From NCBI GenBank assembly GCA_903850915.1, contig CAINMV010000029.1, forward strand, positions 1-64,000: a DNA stretch of 64,000 nucleotides, in the 5' to 3' direction. Each line of letters starts with the position of its first letter. Position 1 is the stretch's first letter. This stretch comes from an uncultured Bacteroidota bacterium. GTDB taxonomy: Bacteria > Bacteroidota > Bacteroidia > UKL13-3. A program made the translations under genes and the position numbers. The notes beneath the pieces were generated by a model. The model worked only from the letters and a program-made list of their open reading frames with translations. It was not told the origin of the DNA and ran no database searches. Shown here piece by piece: positions 10,269 through 19,040 of the stretch.

Positions 10269-12323
10269 TTAATTATTCACAGGCAATAATGCATATTTTT
10301 TGCCATACTCCATCATTTGATTGAAGAAATTATCAGGATATTCGGCTTTTACATCAATAATTTCATCGCCCTTAATTATCGGAACCAAACGTGGCTGAAT
10401 AAACCCACGATATGGCTTCAAGCCTAATTTAGAATAGCGCTCCTTTACTTCCTTCAATAGCTCTTGATCTACTTTCACTCCATAATTCTCCACCAATTCA
10501 GAGCCCGCTTTATAATCCCCTTGCGACTTTATGCGTTGAATCTCCTGCAATAGTTCACCAAATAGAACACGTAAACGTTCGTAATTATTAATTTTAACAT
10601 ACGACTTTCCATCTTGTTTAACCCACTCGATTACATTACCCACTTTGCCATGCTCATAAACCCATTTCGCTACAAGCTGACGATTACGCATATGCGCTTC
10701 TTCAAGATTATTACCCAATTCAATTCGCGTTAATTGTGTAATTAATCCGTTGGTGATATAATTATTATAGGTACACTTAGCCACAAACATATTTGGCATA
10801 ACACCAATATCAATTAGCTTCTGATCCATAATAAAATACAATCCCACTAAATCTGCACGCGCTTCCTCAAGGCATGACGCATAATTTTTCAAAGTCTTAT
10901 CCGTGGTTTCAACCCCAGGTTCAATTTGACCACTTGCATGGCCAATGCACTCATGCATATCTGTATGAAGATCACTTGCCAAGTTGCCATATTTCTTATT
11001 AAGTTCAATATAAACATTGTTAAAAGCAAATTCAGCATATGCCCCTTTTTTTGCCGAGGCTTCATTATAGCTATGTACTATATTACTTAAAGAAACGGAT
11101 TTAGATCCATGAGATTTGCGAATCCAATCTGCATTTGGAAGATTGATTCCAATGGGTGTAGATGGAGCTCCATCGCCACTTTCTACTATTACGGTAATTG
11201 CCTTTGCACTAATTCCCTTTACTTCTTTTTTCTTATGTTGAGGCAATAAAGGCGCATTGTTTTCAAACCATTGTGCATTTTCGGCAATGGCTTTAATAGT
11301 TTTCGTTGCTTCATCATCTTTAATACTAACTACACTTTCGAATGATCCTTTTTTGCCAATCGGATCCATATAAACCTCAATAAAGCCATTTACAACATCA
11401 ATTTTACTATCCAAATCCTTCACCCAAGCGATGCAATATTCATCAAAATCTTTAACATCGCCAGTGGTGTAAAATCGAATTAGCTTTTGCAGAGCATCCT
11501 TTTGCTTGTCGTTTTCGGCTACTGTAGCTGCTTTAGCTAACCACATAATAATTTTATCAATAGCAGCACCATACATTCCTCCTGACTTCCAAACCTTTTC
11601 GGTAACTTTCCCATCAACTTTAACCGTTTTGCTGTTCAAACCCCAACTTGGAGCGTCTCCGCTTGTCGGAAATTTGTCATAAAAGGCCTCAACTTCTTGT
11701 TGAGTTACTCCTTCATAGAAGTTTACTGATGAAGCTTTCACATTATCAATATCCTTTGTTAAATCGACCAATTTCGTTTCATAACTTTCTTGAAATATCG
11801 GACGTTTAATTTGCTCTATGAGCTCTTCGGTATTATTGAATCCACCAATTTTGAATCCTGCTGGATCACTTTTCGCCATTAAATCTTTAAAGTAGTTGAA
11901 CGTAAACTTAGGTACAAATTTATCATTACTATAATGGTGGTGATTACCATTACTAAACCAAAAGCGTCCACAATATTCCTTAAATAGACTCCAATCAGCG
12001 GAGCTACGGTCGCCTTTGTATGTTTCGTATATATTTTCAAGTATCTTACGAATTAAAATACCATTTTTGTCTTTCTGATCATAGATAATATCGCGACCAC
12101 AGAGTGCGGCTTCGTATAAATAATAGGCTAGTTTTTTCTCTTTTAATGATAACTTATCAAATCCATCAATATGATATTGAAGCAATTGCAGATCGGCAAA
12201 TTCATTATCGTTGAAGGCCAGTGAATCTTTTGCTGGGTTCATTTTCTCAGTTTGGACATTTCTGACTTTAAAGGCTGCAAATAATGCTATTATTAAAACA
12301 GCAACAAGGGTAAATTTTTTCAT
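10269..12323 (-). CDS. Dipeptidyl-peptidase III family zinc metallopeptidase (M49-like)
   Basis: A 684-residue protein with an N-terminal hydrophobic export signal (about 4-20). The zinc motif is HECIGH (about 456), the M49-type HExxxH with one extra residue compared with HExxH. The second zinc motif is EEARAD (about 489), equivalent to EECRAD. M49 enzymes release dipeptides from the N-terminus of short peptides. The signal sequence suggests a periplasmic role in peptide use. It is a single gene with no operon partner. Confidence 0.85.
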   Translation of the reverse strand: MKKFTLVAVLIIALFAAFKVRNVQTEKMNPAKDSLAFNDNEFADLQLLQYHIDGFDKLSLKEKKLAYYLYEAALCGRDIIYDQKDKNGILIRKILENIYETYKGDRSSADWSLFKEYCGRFWFSNGNHHHYSNDKFVPKFTFNYFKDLMAKSDPAGFKIGGFNNTEELIEQIKRPIFQESYETKLVDLTKDIDNVKASSVNFYEGVTQQEVEAFYDKFPTSGDAPSWGLNSKTVKVDGKVTEKVWKSGGMYGAAIDKIIMWLAKAATVAENDKQKDALQKLIRFYTTGDVKDFDEYCIAWVKDLDSKIDVVNGFIEVYMDPIGKKGSFESVVSIKDDEATKTIKAIAENAQWFENNAPLLPQHKKKEVKGISAKAITVIVESGDGAPSTPIGINLPNADWIRKSHGSKSVSLSNIVHSYNEASAKKGAYAEFAFNNVYIELNKKYGNLASDLHTDMHECIGHASGQIEPGVETTDKTLKNYASCLEEARADLVGLYFIMDQKLIDIGVMPNMFVAKCTYNNYITNGLITQLTRIELGNNLEEAHMRNRQLVAKWVYEHGKVGNVIEWVKQDGKSYVKINNYERLRVLFGELLQEIQRIKSQGDYKAGSELVENYGVKVDQELLKEVKERYSKLGLKPYRGFIQPRLVPIIKGDEIIDVKAEYPDNFFNQMMEYGKKYALLPVNN

Positions 12324-12381
12324 GGTGTATAAACAAAATTGTAACGCAAATGAAGTGAAAATTAACGGAATCAGAAAGGGG

Positions 12382-12621
12382 CTATTTGCTTAATGTTGTT
12401 AAAACAAAAAAGCCAATTATAATTAAGGAACAGGCTTTTATTTTGTGAATGAATTGTTGCTTATTTAGCAACCATAACTTTCTTATAGAATTAAGATCGC
12501 CAAGTTCGATGCGAACCATATAATAACTTGACGCATATCTACTTAAATCAACTTCGGTAGATGCTGTTCCAGCAAAAAAATTCACATTCAGGATGATTGG
12601 TATTTGCGAAAAAAAAAGCAA
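12382..12621 (-). pseudogene. Possible remnant of a T9SS sorting domain
   Basis: A 79-codon minus-strand reading frame contains TEVDLSRYASSYYMVRIEL followed by a KLW-like ending (12460-12564). This resembles the last strands of type A T9SS sorting domains (DLS..ASG.Y.VKI...K.). Nothing upstream looks like a full secreted protein, and the frame runs past the normal domain end. I read it as a decayed fragment. A short unrelated gene is the alternative. Confidence 0.3.
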
Positions 12622-12741
12622 GGCAACAAACTTTTGCTATAAAGATCCAAGATCAAGCAAATTATGATAGATTTGAAAGAAAAAAAAAGATATTAACCCT
12701 TATTTTTGATGTTATTAAAACTATTATTTAATATCTGAAGG

Positions 12742-13245
12742 CTAAACTAGCCCTCGTTTTAACTCAATTACTTCTAAATCAAAAATACGTTTGCCCTCTA
12801 TTTTTATTTTAATGGCGGTTTGTATCGGATGGAAACCATGGATACCCGCAGCGCCCGGGTTTATAAAGAGCATTTTTTGATGAGTCGTATCGCGCATCAC
12901 CTTTAAAATATGAGAATGACCACAAACCAAAATGTCAGGTACATGCTCGTTCAATAGCTTGCGCGCATCGGGCCTGTAGTTTGGAGGAGAACCGGCAATA
13001 TGCGTGATGCCCACTTCAACATCTTCACATATAAATCTATTGATTAATGGAAACACCTTTCGCACATCGGGCCCATCAATATTGCCATAGACCCCCATTA
13101 AGGGTTTCTTCGCTTTAATAGCATCGGCCAAAGCAATCGTTCCAATATCGCCTGCATGCCATACTTCATCGCACGCATCTATATATTTGGACCAACGAGG
13201 GTCTAAAAAATTATGGGTATCGGACAGTACAAGAATCGACTTCAA
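12742..13245 (-). CDS. YfcE/MJ0936-type metallophosphoesterase
   Basis: A 167-residue calcineurin-like phosphoesterase. Metal-ligand motifs are in order: LSDTHN (about 6), HAGDIG (about 30), GVYGNID (about 52), HIAG (about 82), CGHSH (about 111) and the NPGA loop (about 129). The family consists of small cytosolic phosphodiesterases acting on model substrates; the natural substrate is unknown. It starts 4 bp after the end of the phosphohexomutase gene on the same strand, so the two are co-transcribed. Confidence 0.88.
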   Translation of the reverse strand: MKSILVLSDTHNFLDPRWSKYIDACDEVWHAGDIGTIALADAIKAKKPLMGVYGNIDGPDVRKVFPLINRFICEDVEVGITHIAGSPPNYRPDARKLLNEHVPDILVCGHSHILKVMRDTTHQKMLFINPGAAGIHGFHPIQTAIKIKIEGKRIFDLEVIELKRGLV

Positions 13246-13249
13246 TTAC

Positions 13250-14653
13250 TTATTGCATGATATACGATTCAACCATTTTCAGAATCTCAAAACTGCGTTT
13301 GCTTGTAGCTGCTTCGCAATAAACTCGGAGCACAGGCTCGGTGCCACTTGGTCTGAGCATTACCCATTCTTCGTTTCCTAAATGATATTTGAATCCGTCT
13401 AAATCTTCAACCTGTTCTACTATTAAAGAGTTGAAAGAGGTATACTTACCTTCTTTACAACTTTTGATTATCTGTTGTTTCTTTTCTTCCGACAAATGCA
13501 AGTCGAGGCGCTCCACTGCAAAGGTGCCCACGATAGCATAAATTTCGTATATTAACTCTTCGATGCTTCTTCCTGTTTTCACCATAAACTCCCACAAGGC
13601 AAGGCCCATCCAAATTCCGTCGCGTTCTGGAATGTGACCTTTAATGGCAATACCACCACTTTCCTCTCCACCAACAAGCACATCCATGGTTATCATATCC
13701 TCGCAAATATATTTGAAGCCTATTTTTTTCACATCATATTCCAACCCATAATGCTCACATAATTTTTTAATTTTTTGCGAACAGCTAAACGTGAATATCA
13801 CCTTACCTGTTAAGTTCTTATATAAATGCAGGTAATTAATAAGCAAAAGTATAATATGGTGAGAATCAACAAAGCCACCTTTGCTATCATACAATCCAAT
13901 TCGGTCGGCATCGCCATCGGTAGCTAAACCACAAGCGATGTCGCCACTAATTTTTATCATATCGCTAAACTCCTGCAAGTTTTTGTGGATAGGTTCTGGG
14001 GCTTGTCCGTTGAAGCCAGGGTTATGCTCACAATGCAAACGATCCACATCGGGCAACAATCGTTTCATAACATTTTGACCAGCACCATACATTGCATCAT
14101 ACGCGAAATTCATTGGACTTTGGCGTATTGCCTCAAGGTCGAAATTCGCTTCGGCATGATCACAATACATGGTTTCTAAATCAACATATTCCACCAAACC
14201 TTGCTTCTGATATTCCGATACCGAAAGCATCGGATAATCTACTTTATCCTGAATTAGAGCCTCTACAATTTCTATTTCTTTTGGTGTTGTTGGGCCTCCA
14301 TAGGAACCCTTTAATTTGTACCCATTGTAGCCTGCCGGATTGTGACTCGCGGTTATGATGATACCTTGATCTGCATTGAGTTTCACGGCACCTAATGAAA
14401 TCATAGGAGTGCTCACAAAATCATTTTCTGCTAAGAATACTTTAATGCCATTGTATGCCATAATACGCGTAACCGTTTCACTAAACAAACGACCGCCAAA
14501 ACGACAGTCGTTTCCTATAACCACACTTTGGGAAGCACCTTTTTGAAGAAGCCATTTTGCAGTTGCGTCTGCTACTCTCTTTACATTATCAACTGTATAT
14601 TCCTGAGCAATAATTGCTCTCCAACCGTCGGTGCCAAATTTTATTTGTTGCAT
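13250..14653 (-). CDS. Phosphoglucomutase/phosphomannomutase family protein
   Basis: A 467-residue alpha-D-phosphohexomutase. All four loops are visible: catalytic phosphoserine TASHNPAGYNGYK (about 101), metal-binding DGDADR (about 244), sugar-binding GGEESGG (about 324) and phosphate-binding RPSGTEP (about 434). It interconverts hexose 1- and 6-phosphates for polysaccharide or nucleotide-sugar synthesis. Sequence alone does not settle glucose, mannose or glucosamine preference. It forms an operon with the downstream phosphoesterase. Confidence 0.9.
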   Translation of the reverse strand: MQQIKFGTDGWRAIIAQEYTVDNVKRVADATAKWLLQKGASQSVVIGNDCRFGGRLFSETVTRIMAYNGIKVFLAENDFVSTPMISLGAVKLNADQGIIITASHNPAGYNGYKLKGSYGGPTTPKEIEIVEALIQDKVDYPMLSVSEYQKQGLVEYVDLETMYCDHAEANFDLEAIRQSPMNFAYDAMYGAGQNVMKRLLPDVDRLHCEHNPGFNGQAPEPIHKNLQEFSDMIKISGDIACGLATDGDADRIGLYDSKGGFVDSHHIILLLINYLHLYKNLTGKVIFTFSCSQKIKKLCEHYGLEYDVKKIGFKYICEDMITMDVLVGGEESGGIAIKGHIPERDGIWMGLALWEFMVKTGRSIEELIYEIYAIVGTFAVERLDLHLSEEKKQQIIKSCKEGKYTSFNSLIVEQVEDLDGFKYHLGNEEWVMLRPSGTEPVLRVYCEAATSKRSFEILKMVESYIMQ

Positions 14654-14688
14654 ATCTTTTTTTGTTATCCGTTAAAAAACAATTTGTG

Positions 14689-15096
14689 TTATAGCCAAGT
14701 AAATGTTATGTTTTGTATTAAGTCCGGATGCAAGCTTTTACTCACAGGACATGTTAAGGCTGTATGTTCTAAAACCGCTTTTGTTTTATCATCGAAGTTG
14801 CCGGAAGGAAACGTAATAAAGGCATCAATTTGAGTAATACGACGTGGTTCTGTACCCATGACTTTAGTAATTTCCACTAACGTATTATCGATGTTCCATC
14901 CGCTATGATGGGCTTTAATACCCATTACCGTAAGCATACAATTGCCCAAGGCCGCAGCCACTAAATCGGTTGGGGAGAAAGCTTCTCCCTTGCCGTGATT
15001 ATCCACTGGAGCATCTGTAACAATAAAACCACCAGATGCAATATGCGTTGATTTAACACGTAAATCTCCTTGATAAACTACATTTGCTGTTGACAT
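14689..15096 (-). CDS. OsmC-family protein
   Basis: A 135-residue OsmC/Ohr-fold protein. The two family cysteines appear in LGNCMLTVMG (about 80) and LTCPVSKSL (about 115), and the SPTDLVAAALG helix precedes the first Cys. OsmC proteins reduce organic hydroperoxides with these thiols. It is more YhfA/OsmC-like than Ohr-like, so peroxidase activity is inferred. It lies 35 bp upstream of the phosphohexomutase gene and may share its transcript. Confidence 0.82.
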   Translation of the reverse strand: MSTANVVYQGDLRVKSTHIASGGFIVTDAPVDNHGKGEAFSPTDLVAAALGNCMLTVMGIKAHHSGWNIDNTLVEITKVMGTEPRRITQIDAFITFPSGNFDDKTKAVLEHTALTCPVSKSLHPDLIQNITFTWL

Positions 15097-15166
15097 AATA
15101 AATTCCCTTTAAAGAGGTTTCAAATTTAATTATTTATCTTCGCTGAACATAAACAATCTTTAAATC

Positions 15167-15811
15167 ATGAAATCTATTTTTAAATTCTTCTTTATCGCAG
15201 TACTTTTTACTACCCTAATGCCCCTTTCTTCGTGTAAAAAAGGCGCTAACGACCCAACATTATCGCTTCGTTCTCGCTCTTCACGCTTGGCTGGCGCTTG
15301 GTCGCTTAGCTCATCAGACTACACTGTAGTTAAAGCAACAGCAAGCACAAAAACAACCATTACCGATCATTATACGTTTGATGGCACCAAATACACCATG
15401 GTTAGCACTGAAGTAATTGGCAATTCAAAACCAATTGTTGATACTTTTAAATACACCTATTCAGAATTACTAACCATAGACAAAGCCAACAAATTCATAA
15501 GAGTTACAACTTTTAATTATGGACCTCCATTTACGGCACAAACCTCTACTGAATCAGGAAACTGGTCGTGGTTAAACAAAGACAAAGATGCTGAATTGAA
15601 GAAAAAAGAAGCCGTAGTATTTATGAGTGAAAAATTTGTTCAAGGTACTGGAACAGGAAGCACTAGCACCAATGGCAAAACCGACAATCCAGTAGTTATT
15701 TTAATTGATGAATTGAGAAATTCTAAACTTGTAATTTTAAATAACTCAACGTCTAACGATGGAGGTGGAACAATTTATACAACTACTGGCTCTATGACTT
15801 ACGTTCAATAA
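15167..15811 (+). CDS. Lipoprotein with a lipocalin-like layout
   Basis: A 214-residue protein with a signal peptide and lipobox LSSCKK (Cys23). The mature part begins with an L.GAW.L motif (about 41) and alternates beta strands, as in the lipocalin-like lipoproteins common in Bacteroidota. No catalytic residues are apparent and the function is unknown. It is followed by the strong terminator at 15851. Confidence 0.55.
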   Translation: MKSIFKFFFIAVLFTTLMPLSSCKKGANDPTLSLRSRSSRLAGAWSLSSSDYTVVKATASTKTTITDHYTFDGTKYTMVSTEVIGNSKPIVDTFKYTYSELLTIDKANKFIRVTTFNYGPPFTAQTSTESGNWSWLNKDKDAELKKKEAVVFMSEKFVQGTGTGSTSTNGKTDNPVVILIDELRNSKLVILNNSTSNDGGGTIYTTTGSMTYVQ

Positions 15812-15850
15812 TAAAAAAAATGATTTGTTAAATCGAAGTATAAAAAAATT

Positions 15851-15889
15851 AAAAAAGCCGCTCCGTATTTTACGGAGCGGCTTTTTTTT
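15851..15889. terminator. Bidirectional intrinsic terminator
   Basis: Arms GCCGCTCCGTA and TACGGAGCGGC form a perfect 11-bp GC-rich stem with a TTT loop, preceded by an A-run and followed by a long T-run. It lies between the convergent lipoprotein gene (ends 15811) and the peptidase gene (ends 15907) and serves both. Confidence 0.93.
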
Positions 15890-15906
15890 AATACAATGAT
15901 AAATAC

Positions 15907-18090
15907 TTATAAGTTTTGATTAAAATAATCTGAAACCTTTTGCATTAAGTGCACGCGATCGCGACCAGTTACATTATGCAAATGCTCAGGATACATAAAA
16001 TAATCAATTTGTTTTTTACGTTCTACACATTTCTTCGTGTACATTAACGTATGTTGCCAAACCACCGTTGGGTCGCTGGTTCCATGCAAAAGCAACAATT
16101 TACCTTGCAGACTATCAACATAATTTAATAAGTTTGAATTTTTATATCCTTCAAGATTTTCGTCCGGTGTATCCATATACCTTTCAGTGTACATAATCTC
16201 GTAATAGCTCCAATCTATTACTGCGCCACCAGCCACCCCTACTTTGTATTTTCCTGGTGTTCTTGTCATCAATCCCGTTGTCATAAATCCGCCAAAGCTC
16301 CAGCCAAAAACACCCATTCGCGTGGCGTCAACAAAAGACAACGAACGTAAGTAATCATTTCCAACCGTTTGGTCTGCAATCTCGCACGTTCCCAGTCGTC
16401 GATAAATTGCTTGTTCAAATTCCTTACCGCGATTGCCACTTCCTCTACCATCGATAGTAAATACAAGATATCCCTTTTGTGCCATTAGATAGAGCCATAA
16501 GTCGGCACCACCAAGCCATGTATTACTTACCAATTGCACATGAGGGCCATTATAAACATACGTTACAGACGGATATTTTTTTGTTGAGTCGAAGCCTTCA
16601 GGATAGATAATTCGTCCATTGAGCGTTGTTATACCATCAGCAGCTATAAGACTAACAAATTTCATTGTAGGTATCTTAAAATCCTTTAAAGGATTCTCAG
16701 CATTAAGTAAAATATTCAACTCTTTTCCAGAGCCACTTTCGTTAATAGAAATATAGCGTGGCGTTGTGGTGCTTTGCAAATGATCGATATAATAAGAGCC
16801 ATTATCACAGAACATGGCCGTGTTAATTCCATCTTTAGCGCTAAGCACTAAAACATTTGCAGGCTTACCTTTAACACCGCCAAGAGGTTGATATGCGATA
16901 CCTTTATTTAAGCCATTATTATAAAAATAGGTAAAATAATAACCCTTCTCATTGAAAGAGTAAACATCTGCGATGGCATCACCATAGCGGTAGTTAAATT
17001 TATCCTGATCATTTCCGTCTTCATCAATAATTTTTATTATTTCGCGTGTTGATTTCCCATCGGATGCCAATTCAAACGTTCTCCAAATCATTTTATTTGT
17101 TTTGCCCAGATATTGTAACGGATAAGACGGTTCAACATACGTTGGCGCAGTAAAAACAGCCCATGTCTTTATCAAATTTCCACTTTGCACATCATAAATT
17201 TGATACCAGCAGGAGTCGGTATGACGATTTAATAATGCAAGATAAATTCTTTTCTCGTCGCGACTCCAACTAATATTTGTGATATATTGTTCTTTATCGC
17301 CTTGAATATTTAAATATGAAGATGATTTTGTATTCAAATTAAATACGCCCAAAGTCACCTCATGGCTTTTATCGCCCGCCATCGGATAGCGTATCATTGT
17401 TGCCTTCGCAGGTCTGGCATCGATATCTAAAATTGGATATTCTGTAACCATACTTTCGTCCATACGATAATATGCAAGGAAATTACCTTTTGGACTCCAA
17501 AAAGTTCCTTTACTCACACCATATTCGTTTCTATGCACATCAGCAGATCCATATTTATGCGACTTATCATCATCGTTACTTATCTTTAAGCTTTCACCGA
17601 CATCATTCATCACCAACAAATTATTATCGATAGTATATGCCATTTGACGTTTGACAGGATCTACATCTAAATTATCGGCACGGTCGAGCCAAGTGGCACT
17701 AGAGCGAACTTGTTGCAACGCCACATCAAACCACACAAAACGATTTTTGAAATTGAACCTAATTGTGTTGGGATCTTCCCAAACAAATGCAGAGAAATTA
17801 TTAAAGCTATCTACACCATATTCAGCCAACCTAGCTCCAACTAAATCGCTTGCAAAAAGAGGTGTCGCTTCTCCTTTTCCTGCCTCTCCAACCATCACCA
17901 CTTCACGATTATTTTGTTTCACCACATAACTGTATTTTGTGGTACCGGAAATCCATTGCAACTGCGTTAGCCTTTTAGGCTGAAGGTAAGAACGATGTCC
18001 AATGACAGCATCATCCATTGAAAGCATCTTATTTTGCGCCTTGCTAACAAAACCAAGACTTAGAATTAAAAATAGAAATATATGTTTCAT
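15907..18090 (-). CDS. Dipeptidyl-peptidase IV-type serine peptidase (S9B)
   Basis: A 727-residue exported protein with signal peptide (about 1-18, cut near SKAQ). The N-terminal part is a beta-propeller typical of DPP IV. The C-terminal alpha/beta-hydrolase domain carries GWSFGGF (nucleophile Ser near 600), with GTSDPTV supplying the Asp and HLHNV the His near the end. The propeller contains a DES segment (YYRMDES) near where DPP IV keeps its substrate-binding glutamates. It is expected to release Xaa-Pro dipeptides in the periplasm. Confidence 0.9.
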   Translation of the reverse strand: MKHIFLFLILSLGFVSKAQNKMLSMDDAVIGHRSYLQPKRLTQLQWISGTTKYSYVVKQNNREVVMVGEAGKGEATPLFASDLVGARLAEYGVDSFNNFSAFVWEDPNTIRFNFKNRFVWFDVALQQVRSSATWLDRADNLDVDPVKRQMAYTIDNNLLVMNDVGESLKISNDDDKSHKYGSADVHRNEYGVSKGTFWSPKGNFLAYYRMDESMVTEYPILDIDARPAKATMIRYPMAGDKSHEVTLGVFNLNTKSSSYLNIQGDKEQYITNISWSRDEKRIYLALLNRHTDSCWYQIYDVQSGNLIKTWAVFTAPTYVEPSYPLQYLGKTNKMIWRTFELASDGKSTREIIKIIDEDGNDQDKFNYRYGDAIADVYSFNEKGYYFTYFYNNGLNKGIAYQPLGGVKGKPANVLVLSAKDGINTAMFCDNGSYYIDHLQSTTTPRYISINESGSGKELNILLNAENPLKDFKIPTMKFVSLIAADGITTLNGRIIYPEGFDSTKKYPSVTYVYNGPHVQLVSNTWLGGADLWLYLMAQKGYLVFTIDGRGSGNRGKEFEQAIYRRLGTCEIADQTVGNDYLRSLSFVDATRMGVFGWSFGGFMTTGLMTRTPGKYKVGVAGGAVIDWSYYEIMYTERYMDTPDENLEGYKNSNLLNYVDSLQGKLLLLHGTSDPTVVWQHTLMYTKKCVERKKQIDYFMYPEHLHNVTGRDRVHLMQKVSDYFNQNL

Positions 18091-18140
18091 AGTGAAAAAG
18101 TGTTTTTAAACAGACGGATATATGTTTGAATTTCGTGTTA

Positions 18141-18956
18141 TTATACAGCAACACCAAAATCGCGAAGGGCCTCATTTAAACTTGTTTTTAGGTCGGTACT
18201 TGCCTTACGTTTACCAATAATTAATGCACAATTTACTTGGAAATCGCCTGCTGGAAATGTTTTGGTGTAGCTACCCGGAATTACCACTGAGCGTTCTGGC
18301 ACAACTCCTTTCATTTCCAATGGCTGATCTCCAGTCACATCAATAATTTTAGTGCTTTGTGTGAGGCAAACATTAGCGCCAAGAACAGCTTCGCTCTTTA
18401 CATGAACACCTTCCACTACAATACAACGAGATCCGATAAAACAACCGTCTTCAATAATTACTGGCGCAGCCTGAACTGGCTCTAAAACACCGCCAATACC
18501 AACGCCTCCGCTAAGGTGAACACCCTTGCCAATTTGCGCACAGCTGCCTACAGTAGCCCAAGTATCTACCATGGTGCCTTCATCAACAAAAGCACCGATA
18601 TTCACATACGAAGGCATTAAAATTACACCTTTGGCAAGAAAAGCCCCATAACGGGCCACAGCATGCGGAACTACACGAACACCTAACTTTTCATAATTTT
18701 TTTTTAGCACCATTTTATCATAAAATTCCATGGGCCCCACCTCGTAGGTCTGCATTTTCTGGATTGGGAAATACATTAGTACCGCTTTCTTTACCCATTC
18801 ATTTACTTGCCATCCTATAGAGGTTGGATTGGCTACTCGTAGCGTTCCTTTGTCGAGCATTTCTATGACTGTACGAATTGCATTTTGTGTTTCTTCTGTT
18901 TGCAATAAATTCCTATCCAACCAAGCGGATTCAATATGATGTTGTAGATATTCCAT
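18141..18956 (-). CDS. dapD: 2,3,4,5-tetrahydropyridine-2,6-dicarboxylate N-succinyltransferase
   Basis: A 271-residue left-handed beta-helix acyltransferase with hexapeptide repeats (about 100-200), including GAFVDEGTMVDTWATVGSCA and the GGVGIGGVLEP loop. Length and sequence match DapD of the succinylase branch of lysine and diaminopimelate synthesis. It is a single gene with no other lysine genes beside it. Confidence 0.95.
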   Translation of the reverse strand: MEYLQHHIESAWLDRNLLQTEETQNAIRTVIEMLDKGTLRVANPTSIGWQVNEWVKKAVLMYFPIQKMQTYEVGPMEFYDKMVLKKNYEKLGVRVVPHAVARYGAFLAKGVILMPSYVNIGAFVDEGTMVDTWATVGSCAQIGKGVHLSGGVGIGGVLEPVQAAPVIIEDGCFIGSRCIVVEGVHVKSEAVLGANVCLTQSTKIIDVTGDQPLEMKGVVPERSVVIPGSYTKTFPAGDFQVNCALIIGKRKASTDLKTSLNEALRDFGVAV

Positions 18957-19040
18957 TTCGGGTGCAATTTACATAGTTTTTTGAACTACTTTTTTAAAAA
19001 AAACAGGCGAATAAGAAACGCCAAATCACCATAATTATTT

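Noticed and set aside
12407-12439. AAAAGCC ... GGCTTTT inverted repeat as a terminator
   Set aside because: The stem is only 7 bp with a loop of about 18 bases, and it lies inside a candidate gene remnant.
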